Shown: positions 49,169-58,011 of the stretch, in pieces
Position numbering within the stretch: position 1 is the first letter of the stretch
Layout: every line of letters starts with the position of its first letter
Origin: Mycobacterium sp. MFM001
GTDB taxonomy: Bacteria; Actinomycetota; Actinomycetes; Mycobacteriales; Mycobacteriaceae
Direction: 5' to 3'
NCBI RefSeq assembly: GCF_003402475.1
Contig: NZ_BFAB01000001.1
Location: 634,776-698,775, forward strand
DNA: 64,000 nt
Program-made: the position numbers and the translations under genes
Notes under the pieces: model-generated
What the model was told of the DNA's origin: nothing
Seen by the model: the letters and a program-made list of their open reading frames with translations, nothing else
Database searches by the model: none

Positions 49169-51418
49169 GTGGCAGAAGATGACTCAACGATTTGGGTGGA
49201 TATTTCACCCAGATTGGTCGAAGGCGAGACGGAGCGCTCCGTCGACAAGTTGCGCGATAAGTTCCGCGACGCGAGCCACTCAATCGGTGACAGCCTCAAA
49301 GATGTAGGCCGGGGCGCGTTCGACTCATTGGAGCAGGGCGCGGAGCGCTGGGCCAGCAATATGGCTCGCACACTGGATCGCGGCGGTCTCGGCGCAGCGC
49401 TGGACAAGATCGGTTCGCAGGCCAAGGGGGTTACCGATGTCGTCGCCGGGATCGGCGATGCGTTCGGCGCGGACCTGGACAGTGTGCGTGGCTTCGGCGA
49501 CAGCATCTCAGGGTACTTGGACAAGACCAACAAGGCCGTGGACAGCCTGGCGAAAGCACTACACGGCGATGTGCTCAAGGGGGCCAACGACTTAGCGAAC
49601 GCTTTAGGTGTGAAGTTGCCGCCCGCGCTTCAGCAGACCGCCGATAAATCCAAGACCCTGCTCGACACCTTCGGCACCCTCAAGGGTGAAATCAAGGACG
49701 TCACAACGCTATTCGGAGACTTTGAAAAGGACGCGCCCGGTATCGCGGGGGCGTTCGCGATGATTTCGGACGCGGCCGGACCTCTGGCGGCACTCCTGGG
49801 GACGATGGCGCAGACCTGGCCGACATCAAGCGTGAAAGATCAGATCGACAAAGCCACCGGCAAGAAGCCGCAGGACTGGTGGACGACAATCCTGGGGCCG
49901 TCTGTCGGCTCACGCGCTGAGCGCGGCTACAACGATCTGTTCCATCATGGCGGCGGTGCGCCGGCGCCGGGCGCTGCGCCGCATCCGGCTGCCCCGCCTA
50001 ACCCAGCAGGGGGAGGCACCGGACTCCCGTCGATGCTGCCGCCCATCGCTGGCGGCGCGCCGGGAATGCCTGGCGCCGCTTTGCCTCCCGGCGTTCCGAA
50101 TATCGCCCCGCCCGACACTGGCGGCGGTGCCCACACGTCGGCCGCGACCACCATCCCGCCCGGCCTGGGCGGCACGCACGCCGCCACCTTCGTCGACTAC
50201 ACCACCCCGTCGATTCCCTCGGTGAGCGGTCCGCAGGACTTACCCGGCGCCGGTGCGTCCATATCGAGCCTGTACGCCTTCGCGCAGTCCCTTTCCGGCA
50301 CGCCGTATTCGCAGGCGTTGCGCAATGACTGCTCAGGCATGGTCAGCCGCATCGCCAGTGTCGCCGCGGGTTTCGGCGACCTCGGCCCCGGCCAGCGGTT
50401 CACCACCGTCAACGAGGGTCCGCGCCTGGCGCAGATGGGTTTCCGTGAGGGCATCGGCGGTCCGAACGACCTGAGCATCGGCTGGTATGACCACGGCGGC
50501 GGCAACGCGGGTCACACCGCGGCAACGCTGCCGGGCGGCATCAACGCCGAATCGGGCGGCTCGCACGGCGCGTTCCTGATGGGCGCGGGCGCGGCCGGGG
50601 CGTCCAGCCCGCAGTTCGACCATCACATGTATCTACCGATGGGCAACCGCACAGGCGGCGGTACCGGCGGCGGCTTCTCCGCATCGGCAGCCGGTTTCGG
50701 CCCCGGCGGTCCGACCATTCCGCCGTTCCCCGGCGGTCCGGTCGCACCCGGCGGCGGTCTTCCCGGCGCTCCCGGCGGTGGTTCGCTGCCCATCGGCACG
50801 CTGCCCAACATCAACCCCACCAACACCTACGGCCAGCAGCAGCCCACCCAGCTCGGCTCCGGTTCCGGCTTCGGCCTGACCGGCGGCGGCCTGATCGGGA
50901 TGGCCGAGCAGGCGGCCTCGATGGCGGCCGGGGCGTTTTCCTTCGGCGGTGGCTCGATGGCCGCGCAGCTGGCCTTCCAGGAGCTGAACCTCGCCGTGCA
51001 GAAGGGCGGCCAGATGGCGGCCACGGCAGCGATGGCACCGCTGGAAACATTGTGGCTCTCGGGCGGCCAGATGGGCGCTCCCAGCGTCGGAGGGCCGGGA
51101 CAGTCCGGCTGGATCGGCAAGCTGCTCGGCGGCATGGTCGGCTCACAGTTCGGACTACCGAACATCGCCGGGACCGCCCAGCCGCCCAAGAAGCAGCAGG
51201 GCGAAGGCGATGAGTCCAAGCTCGGCGCGGGCCTCGGCGGGGGCGATGAGAACCAGGCCAAGGGCCAGAGCGGTCAGGGCGGCTCGGCTGGGCCAGCTGG
51301 CACAAAGCAAGACCCGCTACATGTGAACGTCAACAACCAACCCGCAGGGGGCGGCCGCCAGGGCGGTCCCACCAGCGCGGCCAACATGACCAGCTACATG
51401 AGCCCGATGATCGCCTAG
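49169..51418 (+). CDS. Tape-measure-like protein with putative Cys peptidase segment
   Basis: 749 aa from GTG 49169, with GAGAGGT upstream. N-terminal IWVDISPRLVEGETERSVDKL split and helical repeats to about residue 235 resemble phage tape-measure openings; then a Gly/Pro/Ala-rich linker, a segment at about 365-475 with NDCSGMVSRIA and GHTAATLPGG like the Cys/His pair of NlpC/P60-type peptidases in mycobacteriophage tape measures, then a hydrophobic Gly-rich part and a disordered tail. Short compared with usual mycobacteriophage tape measures (over 1000 aa). Its TAG overlaps the converging stop at CTAG. Confidence 0.65.
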   Translation: MAEDDSTIWVDISPRLVEGETERSVDKLRDKFRDASHSIGDSLKDVGRGAFDSLEQGAERWASNMARTLDRGGLGAALDKIGSQAKGVTDVVAGIGDAFGADLDSVRGFGDSISGYLDKTNKAVDSLAKALHGDVLKGANDLANALGVKLPPALQQTADKSKTLLDTFGTLKGEIKDVTTLFGDFEKDAPGIAGAFAMISDAAGPLAALLGTMAQTWPTSSVKDQIDKATGKKPQDWWTTILGPSVGSRAERGYNDLFHHGGGAPAPGAAPHPAAPPNPAGGGTGLPSMLPPIAGGAPGMPGAALPPGVPNIAPPDTGGGAHTSAATTIPPGLGGTHAATFVDYTTPSIPSVSGPQDLPGAGASISSLYAFAQSLSGTPYSQALRNDCSGMVSRIASVAAGFGDLGPGQRFTTVNEGPRLAQMGFREGIGGPNDLSIGWYDHGGGNAGHTAATLPGGINAESGGSHGAFLMGAGAAGASSPQFDHHMYLPMGNRTGGGTGGGFSASAAGFGPGGPTIPPFPGGPVAPGGGLPGAPGGGSLPIGTLPNINPTNTYGQQQPTQLGSGSGFGLTGGGLIGMAEQAASMAAGAFSFGGGSMAAQLAFQELNLAVQKGGQMAATAAMAPLETLWLSGGQMGAPSVGGPGQSGWIGKLLGGMVGSQFGLPNIAGTAQPPKKQQGEGDESKLGAGLGGGDENQAKGQSGQGGSAGPAGTKQDPLHVNVNNQPAGGGRQGGPTSAANMTSYMSPMIA

Positions 51419-51729
51419 GGCGTCAGCTCGTCACACTCGTCCGCCACGGCGATCAGCTCGCGGGCCAGCTGGCGGGCACGCGCCGGGGTCAGCGGTTCGG
51501 CGTCGGTGTGGATGTACACCCGAATTTCGCGCTCGCAACGCCCGCTCGACCACTGGATGCCGTCGACGTTGATCTGGATGGTGTCGCGCTCACCGTCGAT
51601 CACGCGGCGGCTACCGGAAAAACCCCGCGACGGCTCAGCCCAGCCGGTGCGGTGCGGTAGCTCCCAGTCCCAAACCTTCACGGCGCCGGCAGGGAGCGGG
51701 ACGTCGAAGTGGATTGTGTTGTTGGTCAT
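51415..51729 (-). CDS. Element-end hypothetical protein, 104 aa
   Basis: 104 aa from ATG 51729, the only minus-strand gene in the element. Begins TNNTIHFDVPLPAGAVKVWDWE, middle IQINVDGIQWSSGRCEREIRV split, ends with a helix ARQLARELIAVADECDELTP. Proteins of this form are common in mycobacterial elements and chromosomes; function unknown. Being next to attR it could be a cargo or accessory gene. It converges with the tape-measure-like gene on a shared CTAG. Confidence 0.6.
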   Translation of the reverse strand: MTNNTIHFDVPLPAGAVKVWDWELPHRTGWAEPSRGFSGSRRVIDGERDTIQINVDGIQWSSGRCEREIRVYIHTDAEPLTPARARQLARELIAVADECDELTP

Positions 51730-51838
51730 GGCTGCAACCTTTCGTGTCGGGGCGAATATTCGCCCGATAACCATCCAGCCAATGCTCGCGCCCCACCTGC
51801 AAACGCGCTGGTCAGCACAGCGTTTAACGGTTCGGCAC

Positions 51839-51872
51839 CCCGAAGATGCCGGGCGAACCGAAAAGGGTTCAG
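51839..51872 (+). other. attR
   Basis: Right 34-bp copy of the repeat, identical to 41926-41959 except A at 51857. From 51730 to 51838 lies about 110 bp of element sequence without a gene. Confidence 0.85.
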
Positions 51873-51905
51873 CCGAGCAAGGACACGGATCGCAAGCGCA
51901 CCTAG
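51873..51905 (+). pseudogene. Detached original 3' end of prim-PolC
   Basis: Read in the prim-pol frame, attR continues as PSKDTDRKRT and TAG at 51903-51905. The stop shares CTAG (51902-51905) with the stop of the converging PhyH gene. This arrangement, with a basic C-terminus in the right frame, is what an uninterrupted prim-pol gene would have had next to PhyH. Confidence 0.8.
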
Positions 51906-52756
51906 GGCTCGTCTAACACCCGCAGCGGGTGCAGGCCGTCGACGGCGCCGATGAACGGCGGGTGGATGCTGTAGCCGAGCATGCGGCGAATGTCGTCGGA
52001 AACCGTCCGGGCGATCTCGCGCGGGACCGAGAGCAGGTAGGCCTCCATCGGCCGCAGCCACGGCTGGCAGTACTGGGCGGTGACGGCAAGGCGGTCGCGG
52101 GTGGTCGTGTTGGCGCCGCCGCCATGCCACAGGGTGCCGACGAAGAAGACGCACGAGCCGGCCGGCATGACGACGGGTACGACAGGGTCGTCGGGGCCGG
52201 GCCGGCGCTTGCCCCAGCGGTGGCTGCCGGGGACCAGCACGGTGGCGCCGTTGTCGGCGGTGAAGTCGTCGATGGCCCATATCGTTGCGGCAGCCAGCGG
52301 TGCCCGTGGCCGCGGAACCGGGTAGAACCCGTCGTCGTGATGGAGCAGTTGCGCGGATTCGCCGGGCTGAATATTGATGGCCTGCAACGCCGAAAGCAGG
52401 TAGTTGGGCATCAGCAACCGGTCGAGCACCGCCAGCACCCGCGGATGATCGACAAGCCGGTCGCACACCCTCGTCCGGCTGAGCACGCTGTAGATGCGCT
52501 GGGTGCGCCGGCCCTCGAACGTGTTGCGCCCGGTGTGGCCCAGCCAGGGACTTACCACGTCACGGATCTGCCGACATTCTTCGGGACTGAGCAGGTTCTC
52601 CCAGATGATGTAGCCGTCGCGCTCAAGGGCCGCCCAGTCGGCGTCGACGACCGCGGGATCCACCGAGCTCCCGCCGGTGGGCGTCCACTTGTACCGCTGC
52701 GCCAGATCGCCCCGAAGGTCCTCCAGCGTGGTGACGGACTCGTCGTCAGTGTTCAT
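51902..52756 (-). CDS. Phytanoyl-CoA dioxygenase (PhyH) family protein
   Basis: A 284-aa Fe(II)/2-oxoglutarate oxygenase. Metal ligands His140 and Asp142 (HHDD) and His211 (TLWHGGGAN), and Arg220 or Arg222 for 2-oxoglutarate. ATIWAIDDFTADNGATVLVPGSH split is a family hallmark. It hydroxylates a hydrophobic or metabolite substrate that cannot be deduced. Minus strand, formerly converging with prim-PolC. A 160-bp gap to the cyclase gene contains no other gene. Confidence 0.83.
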   Translation of the reverse strand: MNTDDESVTTLEDLRGDLAQRYKWTPTGGSSVDPAVVDADWAALERDGYIIWENLLSPEECRQIRDVVSPWLGHTGRNTFEGRRTQRIYSVLSRTRVCDRLVDHPRVLAVLDRLLMPNYLLSALQAINIQPGESAQLLHHDDGFYPVPRPRAPLAAATIWAIDDFTADNGATVLVPGSHRWGKRRPGPDDPVVPVVMPAGSCVFFVGTLWHGGGANTTTRDRLAVTAQYCQPWLRPMEAYLLSVPREIARTVSDDIRRMLGYSIHPPFIGAVDGLHPLRVLDEP

Positions 52757-52916
52757 TGAGGTCCACCTGCGCTCGTCCTCCCGCTATGACCACACAGTAA
52801 GCCCAGTTCGGCCCAATCCACACCCCTGACGCCAAGTCGACGAACAACGGGGTCGTCAGCCGGATAGCGCCTTATCCTGGGAGAACCCGGAAACTCTGGG
52901 ATTGACGGAGCGTCGG

Positions 52917-55900
52917 ATGACGGCCTTGACGGCGTGCCGCGCCTGCGGCGCCGAAATCCTTGAGAAGGCCCGGTTCTGTCACGGGTGTGGCTCACCGGTT
53001 GCCGAAGCCGACACGCACGCCGAGTACAAGCAGGTGACAGTGCTGTTTGCCGATGTCGTGCATTCGATGGATATCGCGGCGGCGGTGGGCGCCGAGCGGC
53101 TGCGCGAAATCATGGTCGAATTGGTCGAGCGCTGCGCGGCAGTGGTGCAGCGCTACCGCGGCACCGTGGACAAGTTCACCGGCGACGGGATCATGGCGGT
53201 GTTCGGAGCGCCGGCTGCGTTGGAGGACCACGCAGTTCGTGCCTGCTTGGCTGCGTTGGATATTCAAGCAGCGACAGCCAAACTGGCCGCCGAGGTCGAA
53301 GCGCACGACGGCATCGCCTTGCGGCTCCGGGTGGGCCTCAATTCCGGCCAGGTGATTGCCGGTGAGATCGGTTCGGGCGCCTTGGGTTACACCGCGATCG
53401 GCGAACAGGTGGGAATGGCCCAGCGGATGGAGTCGATCGCCCCGCCGGGTGGGGTGATGCTCAGCCAATCCACGGCGGGACTGGTCGAGGGCGCGGCAGT
53501 GCTGGGCGAAGAGGAGTTGGTACATATCAAGGGCGCCGACGATGCGGTGCCGGCGCGGCGGCTGCAGGGCATGGCCCCACATGGCCGACGAACCGGTCTG
53601 TCGGCCTCGACGTTGGTGGGCCGTGAGTTGGAATTGGGCACATTGGCGGCGGTGCTGGATCGCTCGATTGGTGGGCAGGGGTCTGTAGTTGGAGTAGTCG
53701 GTCCTGCCGGCATCGGCAAGACCCGCCTCGCCGCGGAAGGAGTGCATCTTGCCCAACGCCGCGGCGTCGAGGTGTTTTCCACCTTTTGTGAATCGCACGC
53801 CACCGATGTCCCATTCCATGCGGTAGCGCGCCTGCTGCGCGCCGTATGGCAGGTCAGCGGTCTGGATGATCAAACCGCGCGGGCACGAGTGCGGGCACGG
53901 TTCCGGGAAGCGGATCCGGAAGACATGCTGCTGCTTGATGACCTACTAGGTATCGCCGACACCGATGTGGAGCTGCCGAAGATCGACCCCGACGCGCGGC
54001 GGCGGCGGATAACCGCGCTGATCAACTCCGCTCAGCTCGGCCGCGCAGAACCGGCGGTCTTTGTCATCGAGGACGTGCACTGGATCGACGAAGTCAGCGA
54101 ATCCATGCTCGCGGACTTTCTGGCGGTGATCCAACAGACCCATTCGATGGTGCTCATCACCTATCGGCCTGAATACCACGGCGCTCTGCAGCGCGTTGCC
54201 GGCTCACAGACGATTGTTCTTGCACCACTGAGCGATTCGGAAATCTCCACGCTGGTTGCTGAACTGTTGGGTCCCGATCAGTCAGTTGGTGAGATCGGTG
54301 CGCTCATTACCGGGCGTGCCGCCGGTAACCCGTTCTTCGCCGAGGAGATCACCCGGGAGCTCGCCGAACGCGGCGTGCTGGTGGGTGAGCGCGGCGGCTA
54401 TACCTGCCGCACCGATGCCGCCGAGATCGGTGTGCCGGCGACGTTGCAAGCGACCATCGCGGCCCGCATCGATCGGTTGGACCCGGCGGCCAAACACACA
54501 CTTGCCGCCGCAGCGGTCATCGGGTCTCGTTTCAGCTCCGATCTGCTGGCGAGCGTGGGAATCGACCCCTGCGTCGAGGAACTGATCACCGTCGAGTTCG
54601 TCGACCAAGTGCGGTTGACGCCACACGCCGAGTACGCGTTTCGGCATCCGCTGATTCGCGCCGTGGCCTACGAAGCACAACTCAAATCCGACCGCGCCCG
54701 GTGGCACCGGCAGCTGGCCACAGCGATCGAAGCCCGCGAACCCGAGTCGGCCGACCAGAACGCGGCGCTGATCGCCGAACATCTCGAGGCCGCCGGTGAT
54801 CTGCATGCCGCCTTCGGCTGGCACATGCGCGCCGCAACGTGGGCAACCAACCGCGACATCGCCGCCGCGCGACTGAGTTGGGAGCGTGCCGCAAAGATCG
54901 CTGACGCGGTACCCGCCGATGACCCAGGCCGAGCAGCCATGTGCATTGCTCCGCGCACCATGCTGTGCGGGATCGCGTGGCGGGTCCATATGGACGTTGC
55001 CGGTGCCCGCTTCGACGAATTGAGGGAGTTGTGCGCCGCCGCCGGCGACAAAGCGTCGCTGGCCATCGGAATGTCAGGGCTGGTGATGGATCACGCGTAC
55101 AAGGCCCGAGCGCGCGAGGCGTCGCAGCTGGCATCCGAAGCCTGGACCCTCGTCGAGTCGCTCGCCGATCCAACCCTGACGGTGGGGCTATCGTTGCCGG
55201 TGATCTACGCCAAGATGAACTGCGGCGAGTGGGGTGACGGGCTGCGGTGGTCACAGGCGGTCATCGACCTTGCCGATGGTGACCCGTCGATGGGCAACTT
55301 CATTTTCGGTTCTCCGCTAGCGCTCGCCTTCGCGTCCCGGGCCATGTCGCAGTATTCGCTGGGTCGTCCCGGGTGGCGCGGCAGCTTGCAACAGGGCCTT
55401 GCCATGGCCCGCAGTGCCGACCCCATGTCCTACGCCACGGTCGTCACCTACGCGTACTTGCCCGGGATATCTTTCGGGGTGGTGTCGACCGATGATCGGG
55501 CGGTGCGCGACACCGAGGACGCCCTACGAATTACCGAGCGATCCGGTGACGATCTTGCGTTGTCCTTTGCTCAGATGACGCTGGGCCTTACGCTGACGCA
55601 CCGCCCAACGGCTACCGATCGTGACCGGGGAGAGAAGCTCCTGGCTGAGGTCAGCGAGGTGATGGTACGCGAGGGGCACAATCTGTTCGAGCTATCGCTG
55701 GTCAATGCGTACTCGGGGCGTGAGAGAGCGAGGCGTGGCGATCGCGATGGCGCCATCCCGCTGATCCGCGCCGCCGTCGACGATCTGGTCCGCCAGGGAC
55801 GGCTGTTGGGATGGGGCATTCCGGTGACGGGTGTCCTGGTGGAAACATTGCTCGATCGCGAGGGCGACGGCGACGTGGCCGAGGCCCAGGCCGCGATCGA

Positions 55901-56090
55901 GCAGTTGGCGGCGGCTCCGACCGACGACGCTCTGGCTGCACGCGACATCTGGCTGCTGCGGCTGCGCGCGCTACTGGCGCGGGCTCGCGGCGATGCAGCG
56001 ACCTATGCGCAATTCAGGGATCGCTACCGCGACATGGCGAGAACGCTTGAGTACGACGGGCATCGCGCCTGGGCTGAAGCGATGCCCTAG
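52917..56090 (+). CDS. Zinc-ribbon/adenylate cyclase/AAA ATPase regulator
   Basis: 1057 aa from ATG 52917 with GGAG upstream (TTG 52902 is alternative). Zinc ribbon (Cys7, Cys10, Cys21, Cys24), class III cyclase domain (about 36-190) with LFADVVHS and DKFTGDGIMAVFG metal and transition-state regions, then an AAA/STAND ATPase (P-loop GPAGIGKTRL near 258) and a long helical TPR-like end (about 600-1057). No LuxR helix-turn-helix at the C-terminus. Typical of the large mycobacterial cyclase-ATPases; it may make cAMP in response to a bound signal. Its stop shares CTAG with the cutinase stop. Confidence 0.83.
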   Translation: MTALTACRACGAEILEKARFCHGCGSPVAEADTHAEYKQVTVLFADVVHSMDIAAAVGAERLREIMVELVERCAAVVQRYRGTVDKFTGDGIMAVFGAPAALEDHAVRACLAALDIQAATAKLAAEVEAHDGIALRLRVGLNSGQVIAGEIGSGALGYTAIGEQVGMAQRMESIAPPGGVMLSQSTAGLVEGAAVLGEEELVHIKGADDAVPARRLQGMAPHGRRTGLSASTLVGRELELGTLAAVLDRSIGGQGSVVGVVGPAGIGKTRLAAEGVHLAQRRGVEVFSTFCESHATDVPFHAVARLLRAVWQVSGLDDQTARARVRARFREADPEDMLLLDDLLGIADTDVELPKIDPDARRRRITALINSAQLGRAEPAVFVIEDVHWIDEVSESMLADFLAVIQQTHSMVLITYRPEYHGALQRVAGSQTIVLAPLSDSEISTLVAELLGPDQSVGEIGALITGRAAGNPFFAEEITRELAERGVLVGERGGYTCRTDAAEIGVPATLQATIAARIDRLDPAAKHTLAAAAVIGSRFSSDLLASVGIDPCVEELITVEFVDQVRLTPHAEYAFRHPLIRAVAYEAQLKSDRARWHRQLATAIEAREPESADQNAALIAEHLEAAGDLHAAFGWHMRAATWATNRDIAAARLSWERAAKIADAVPADDPGRAAMCIAPRTMLCGIAWRVHMDVAGARFDELRELCAAAGDKASLAIGMSGLVMDHAYKARAREASQLASEAWTLVESLADPTLTVGLSLPVIYAKMNCGEWGDGLRWSQAVIDLADGDPSMGNFIFGSPLALAFASRAMSQYSLGRPGWRGSLQQGLAMARSADPMSYATVVTYAYLPGISFGVVSTDDRAVRDTEDALRITERSGDDLALSFAQMTLGLTLTHRPTATDRDRGEKLLAEVSEVMVREGHNLFELSLVNAYSGRERARRGDRDGAIPLIRAAVDDLVRQGRLLGWGIPVTGVLVETLLDREGDGDVAEAQAAIEQLAAAPTDDALAARDIWLLRLRALLARARGDAATYAQFRDRYRDMARTLEYDGHRAWAEAMP

Positions 56091-56713
56091 AGCCGCTCCG
56101 CAGCGAATACCGCTGCCTGATCGATGAGGTCCGACCCCACGTAGGACACGTGCGCGATGGGGTTGTTGCCCTCCGAGCAGATGGAATCGTCGGGAACGCA
56201 GAAGTCCATCGTCTTCGGCTGGTAGGCGGGGCTGATCACCGGTAGCGGGCCGCCCCACGAGTTGCTTGCGTATGTGCTGGCCGGGCGGCCGAAAAGGACA
56301 ACCGCGGCCACATGGTCGGCCGTCGGAGGCGGCAGCATTCCGGTGGCCGAAGTGGCGACGCCGGCGCCCTGCGAATATCCGCCGAGCACCGTCTTGGTGT
56401 TCGGGCAGGCGCCCACCATGTCGCGGACGTGAGCGCTCGCATCGTCGGCGCCTACCGCCGCGCTCTCGGCGTAGTTGGGGGTCGCCGGATAGTTGACTGG
56501 GTACAGCGCGACGGACCGCCCGGGCAGATGCGAGCTGAGCGAGTCGACAAACGCCTGACCGACCCCGCCGGGCCCAGGGGGTTCGCCGGTGCCGCGAGCG
56601 AACACCACGTCGACGTCGGGGCAGGGCGGGTCGGCAGAAGCGGACGGAATGCCGAAGGCGGCGGTCCACCCCGTCATCGCCACCACGGCCGCGAGGATGC
56701 GAGTGACTCTCAT
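56087..56713 (-). CDS. Cutinase family serine esterase
   Basis: 208 aa with a signal peptide cleaved after ASA (about 28). Catalytic Ser114 in GGYSQGA, Asp175 or Asp176 in VPDDSIC, His188 in IAHVSYV; four Cys form the usual two disulphides (Cys31/Cys103 and Cys172/Cys179). Secreted esterase or phospholipase, as in mycobacterial CULP proteins. Its position near the LucA-like gene matches the Rv3724 cutinase locus, but there the gene is split. Confidence 0.86.
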   Translation of the reverse strand: MRVTRILAAVVAMTGWTAAFGIPSASADPPCPDVDVVFARGTGEPPGPGGVGQAFVDSLSSHLPGRSVALYPVNYPATPNYAESAAVGADDASAHVRDMVGACPNTKTVLGGYSQGAGVATSATGMLPPPTADHVAAVVLFGRPASTYASNSWGGPLPVISPAYQPKTMDFCVPDDSICSEGNNPIAHVSYVGSDLIDQAAVFAAERL

Positions 56714-56807
56714 TGCTAAATGCTCACATATCGCCGCTGATCGTCGCCGCGGATGGGCCCCGGATATTAATCGTAAGAACGACTAACCATGGCCGTGACA
56801 AGAGCGT

Positions 56808-56813
56808 TATAGT
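56808..56813 (+). promoter_or_regulatory. -10 element for DUF5078 gene, predicted leaderless
   Basis: TATAGT is a perfect TANNNT hexamer 6 nt before ATG 56820; no ribosome-binding site precedes the start. Transcript start is predicted at the ATG. Confidence 0.45.
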
Positions 56814-56819
56814 AGCCGC

Positions 56820-57278
56820 ATGCGTCTGTCTCGCCTTAGCCCTGGTGTCCGCGCCGGTGTTGCAGCCCTTGCCCTGGGCGCCGCGGCCACGGCGTTCGCC
56901 GGCACCGCCCGCGCCGATTCCACCGAGGACTACCCGATCCCGCGGCGGATGATCAACACCACCTGCACCGCCGAGCAACTCCTTGCCGCGGCAAGGGATT
57001 ACGCGCCCGTGTATTACGAGCGGTACATGAACGACTACCACAACCACGAGAATTTCCACCAGGCCGTGCAAGACAAGGCACACTGGTTCTTCTCGTTGTC
57101 GCCCGCGGAGCGCAGGGAATACTCGGAGCACCTCTACGAGCCCGGCGTCCGCGACCCGATGACCATCAACTGGGTCAACAACTTCAAGATCTTCTTCAAC
57201 AACAAGGGCGTCGTCGCCAAGGAAACCGACCACTGCGCGGAGTACCCGCCCGGTGACATGTCGGTGTGGGACTGGTAA
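56820..57278 (+). CDS. Secreted DUF5078-like protein
   Basis: 152 aa. Signal peptide to ARA (about 33), then a mature domain of about 120 residues with two Cys ([10 protein letters not shown] and [10 protein letters not shown]) and conserved [20 protein letters not shown] split, [20 protein letters not shown] split and W-rich end. This looks like DUF5078, a secreted mycobacterial family of unknown function. Stands before the mmpS/mmpL/tetR operon, convergent with tetR at an 11-bp gap. Confidence 0.7.
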   Translation: MRLSRLSPGVRAGVAALALGAAATAFAGTARADSTEDYPIPRRMINTTCTAEQLLAAARDYAPVYYERYMNDYHNHENFHQAVQDKAHWFFSLSPAERREYSEHLYEPGVRDPMTINWVNNFKIFFNNKGVVAKETDHCAEYPPGDMSVWDW

Positions 57279-57288
57279 GCGGGCGCTG

Positions 57289-57972
57289 TTAATCCGATTG
57301 GGCGATTAGCCCGAGACACGTCGCAGTGAGCAAGCGCGTCAGCGACGACGCGAAGTCGATGTTCCAGTCCGGCGGGACATCCGCTTCCTCGGTGTAGGCC
57401 TCCCGGAGCCCCTCCGGCGGATGGGCGATCTGCCACAGCGGCGCCGCCAGCGAGTACGCGGCAAGCAGGACGTCAAGGGCACCCGAGCGTCCCAAGGTCG
57501 GCAATGCCTGCTCTATTGCATCCGCGAGCGACGTTATCGCGGCGGTGCTGATCTGCCTGACCTCGATCACCCGGTCGAGATCCACTTCATGCTCGAGATG
57601 CAGGTGCAGGTTGGCCAGCAGATCGCAGAACAGCGGGTCGGCCGCCAATCCGTTGGCCAACGTCTCGGCGACTCGCGATGGCGACATCGGACCCGGCTGC
57701 CGCAGCCCGTCGCACACGCTGTCCGACCACCGAACCCAGCCTTCGGCGGCCAGGTGCAGCAGGACCTCCTTGTGCGAGGTGAAGTAGCGACGCACCGCGG
57801 AGTAATGAATGCCGGCGCGATTGGCAATCTCGGTGAGCGTCACCGACGCGACCCCGACTTCCAACGCCAGCGAGCGCGCGGCTTCCACGAGCGCGTCCGC
57901 GCGCTGGCGTTTCTTCTCTTCCGTCCGGGCGCGCTGAAAAGTTAATTGCGCCACCGGCAGAGGATAACGCAC
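57289..57972 (-). CDS. TetR family regulator of the mmpS-mmpL operon
   Basis: 227 aa; start GTG 57972, with GTG 57954 (VAQLTFQRARTEEK) as alternative. Helix-turn-helix at about 40-62 (VTLTEIANRAGIHYSAVRRYF split), followed by a ligand domain. It lies 39 bp behind mmpL on the same strand, so it is probably autoregulated through the mmpS promoter. Analogous to other TetR-controlled mycobacterial MmpS/MmpL exporters. Confidence 0.83.
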   Translation of the reverse strand: MRYPLPVAQLTFQRARTEEKKRQRADALVEAARSLALEVGVASVTLTEIANRAGIHYSAVRRYFTSHKEVLLHLAAEGWVRWSDSVCDGLRQPGPMSPSRVAETLANGLAADPLFCDLLANLHLHLEHEVDLDRVIEVRQISTAAITSLADAIEQALPTLGRSGALDVLLAAYSLAAPLWQIAHPPEGLREAYTEEADVPPDWNIDFASSLTRLLTATCLGLIAQSD

Positions 57973-58011
57973 GCCATGTGATTTTCTGGCAAACCGGCAA
58001 AACTAGTTAGG

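Larger units (their letters stand above)
41926..51872 (+). mobile_element. 9.9-kb phage-satellite-like integrated element in prim-PolC
   Basis: Bounded by a 34-bp direct repeat with one mismatch. Gene order: tyrosine integrase, five small early proteins including DUF2742, replication-like protein, four or five tiny proteins, small terminase-like, two unknowns, HK97-type capsid, two small structural-type proteins, tape-measure-like protein, and one reverse gene. Genes overlap by ATGA/GTGA in long chains. Large terminase, portal, prohead protease, lysis, tail tip and a recognisable repressor are missing. The size and the DUF2742 and capsid genes recall phiRv1/phiRv2 of M. tuberculosis, but most genes and the insertion site differ. 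A satellite using a helper phage, or a decayed prophage, fits best. Confidence 0.85.

Noticed and set aside
48994..49182. Small ORF between the decoration-like and tape-measure-like genes
   Set aside because: No ribosome site, Pro/Arg-rich composition without structure, and it overlaps the tape-measure start.
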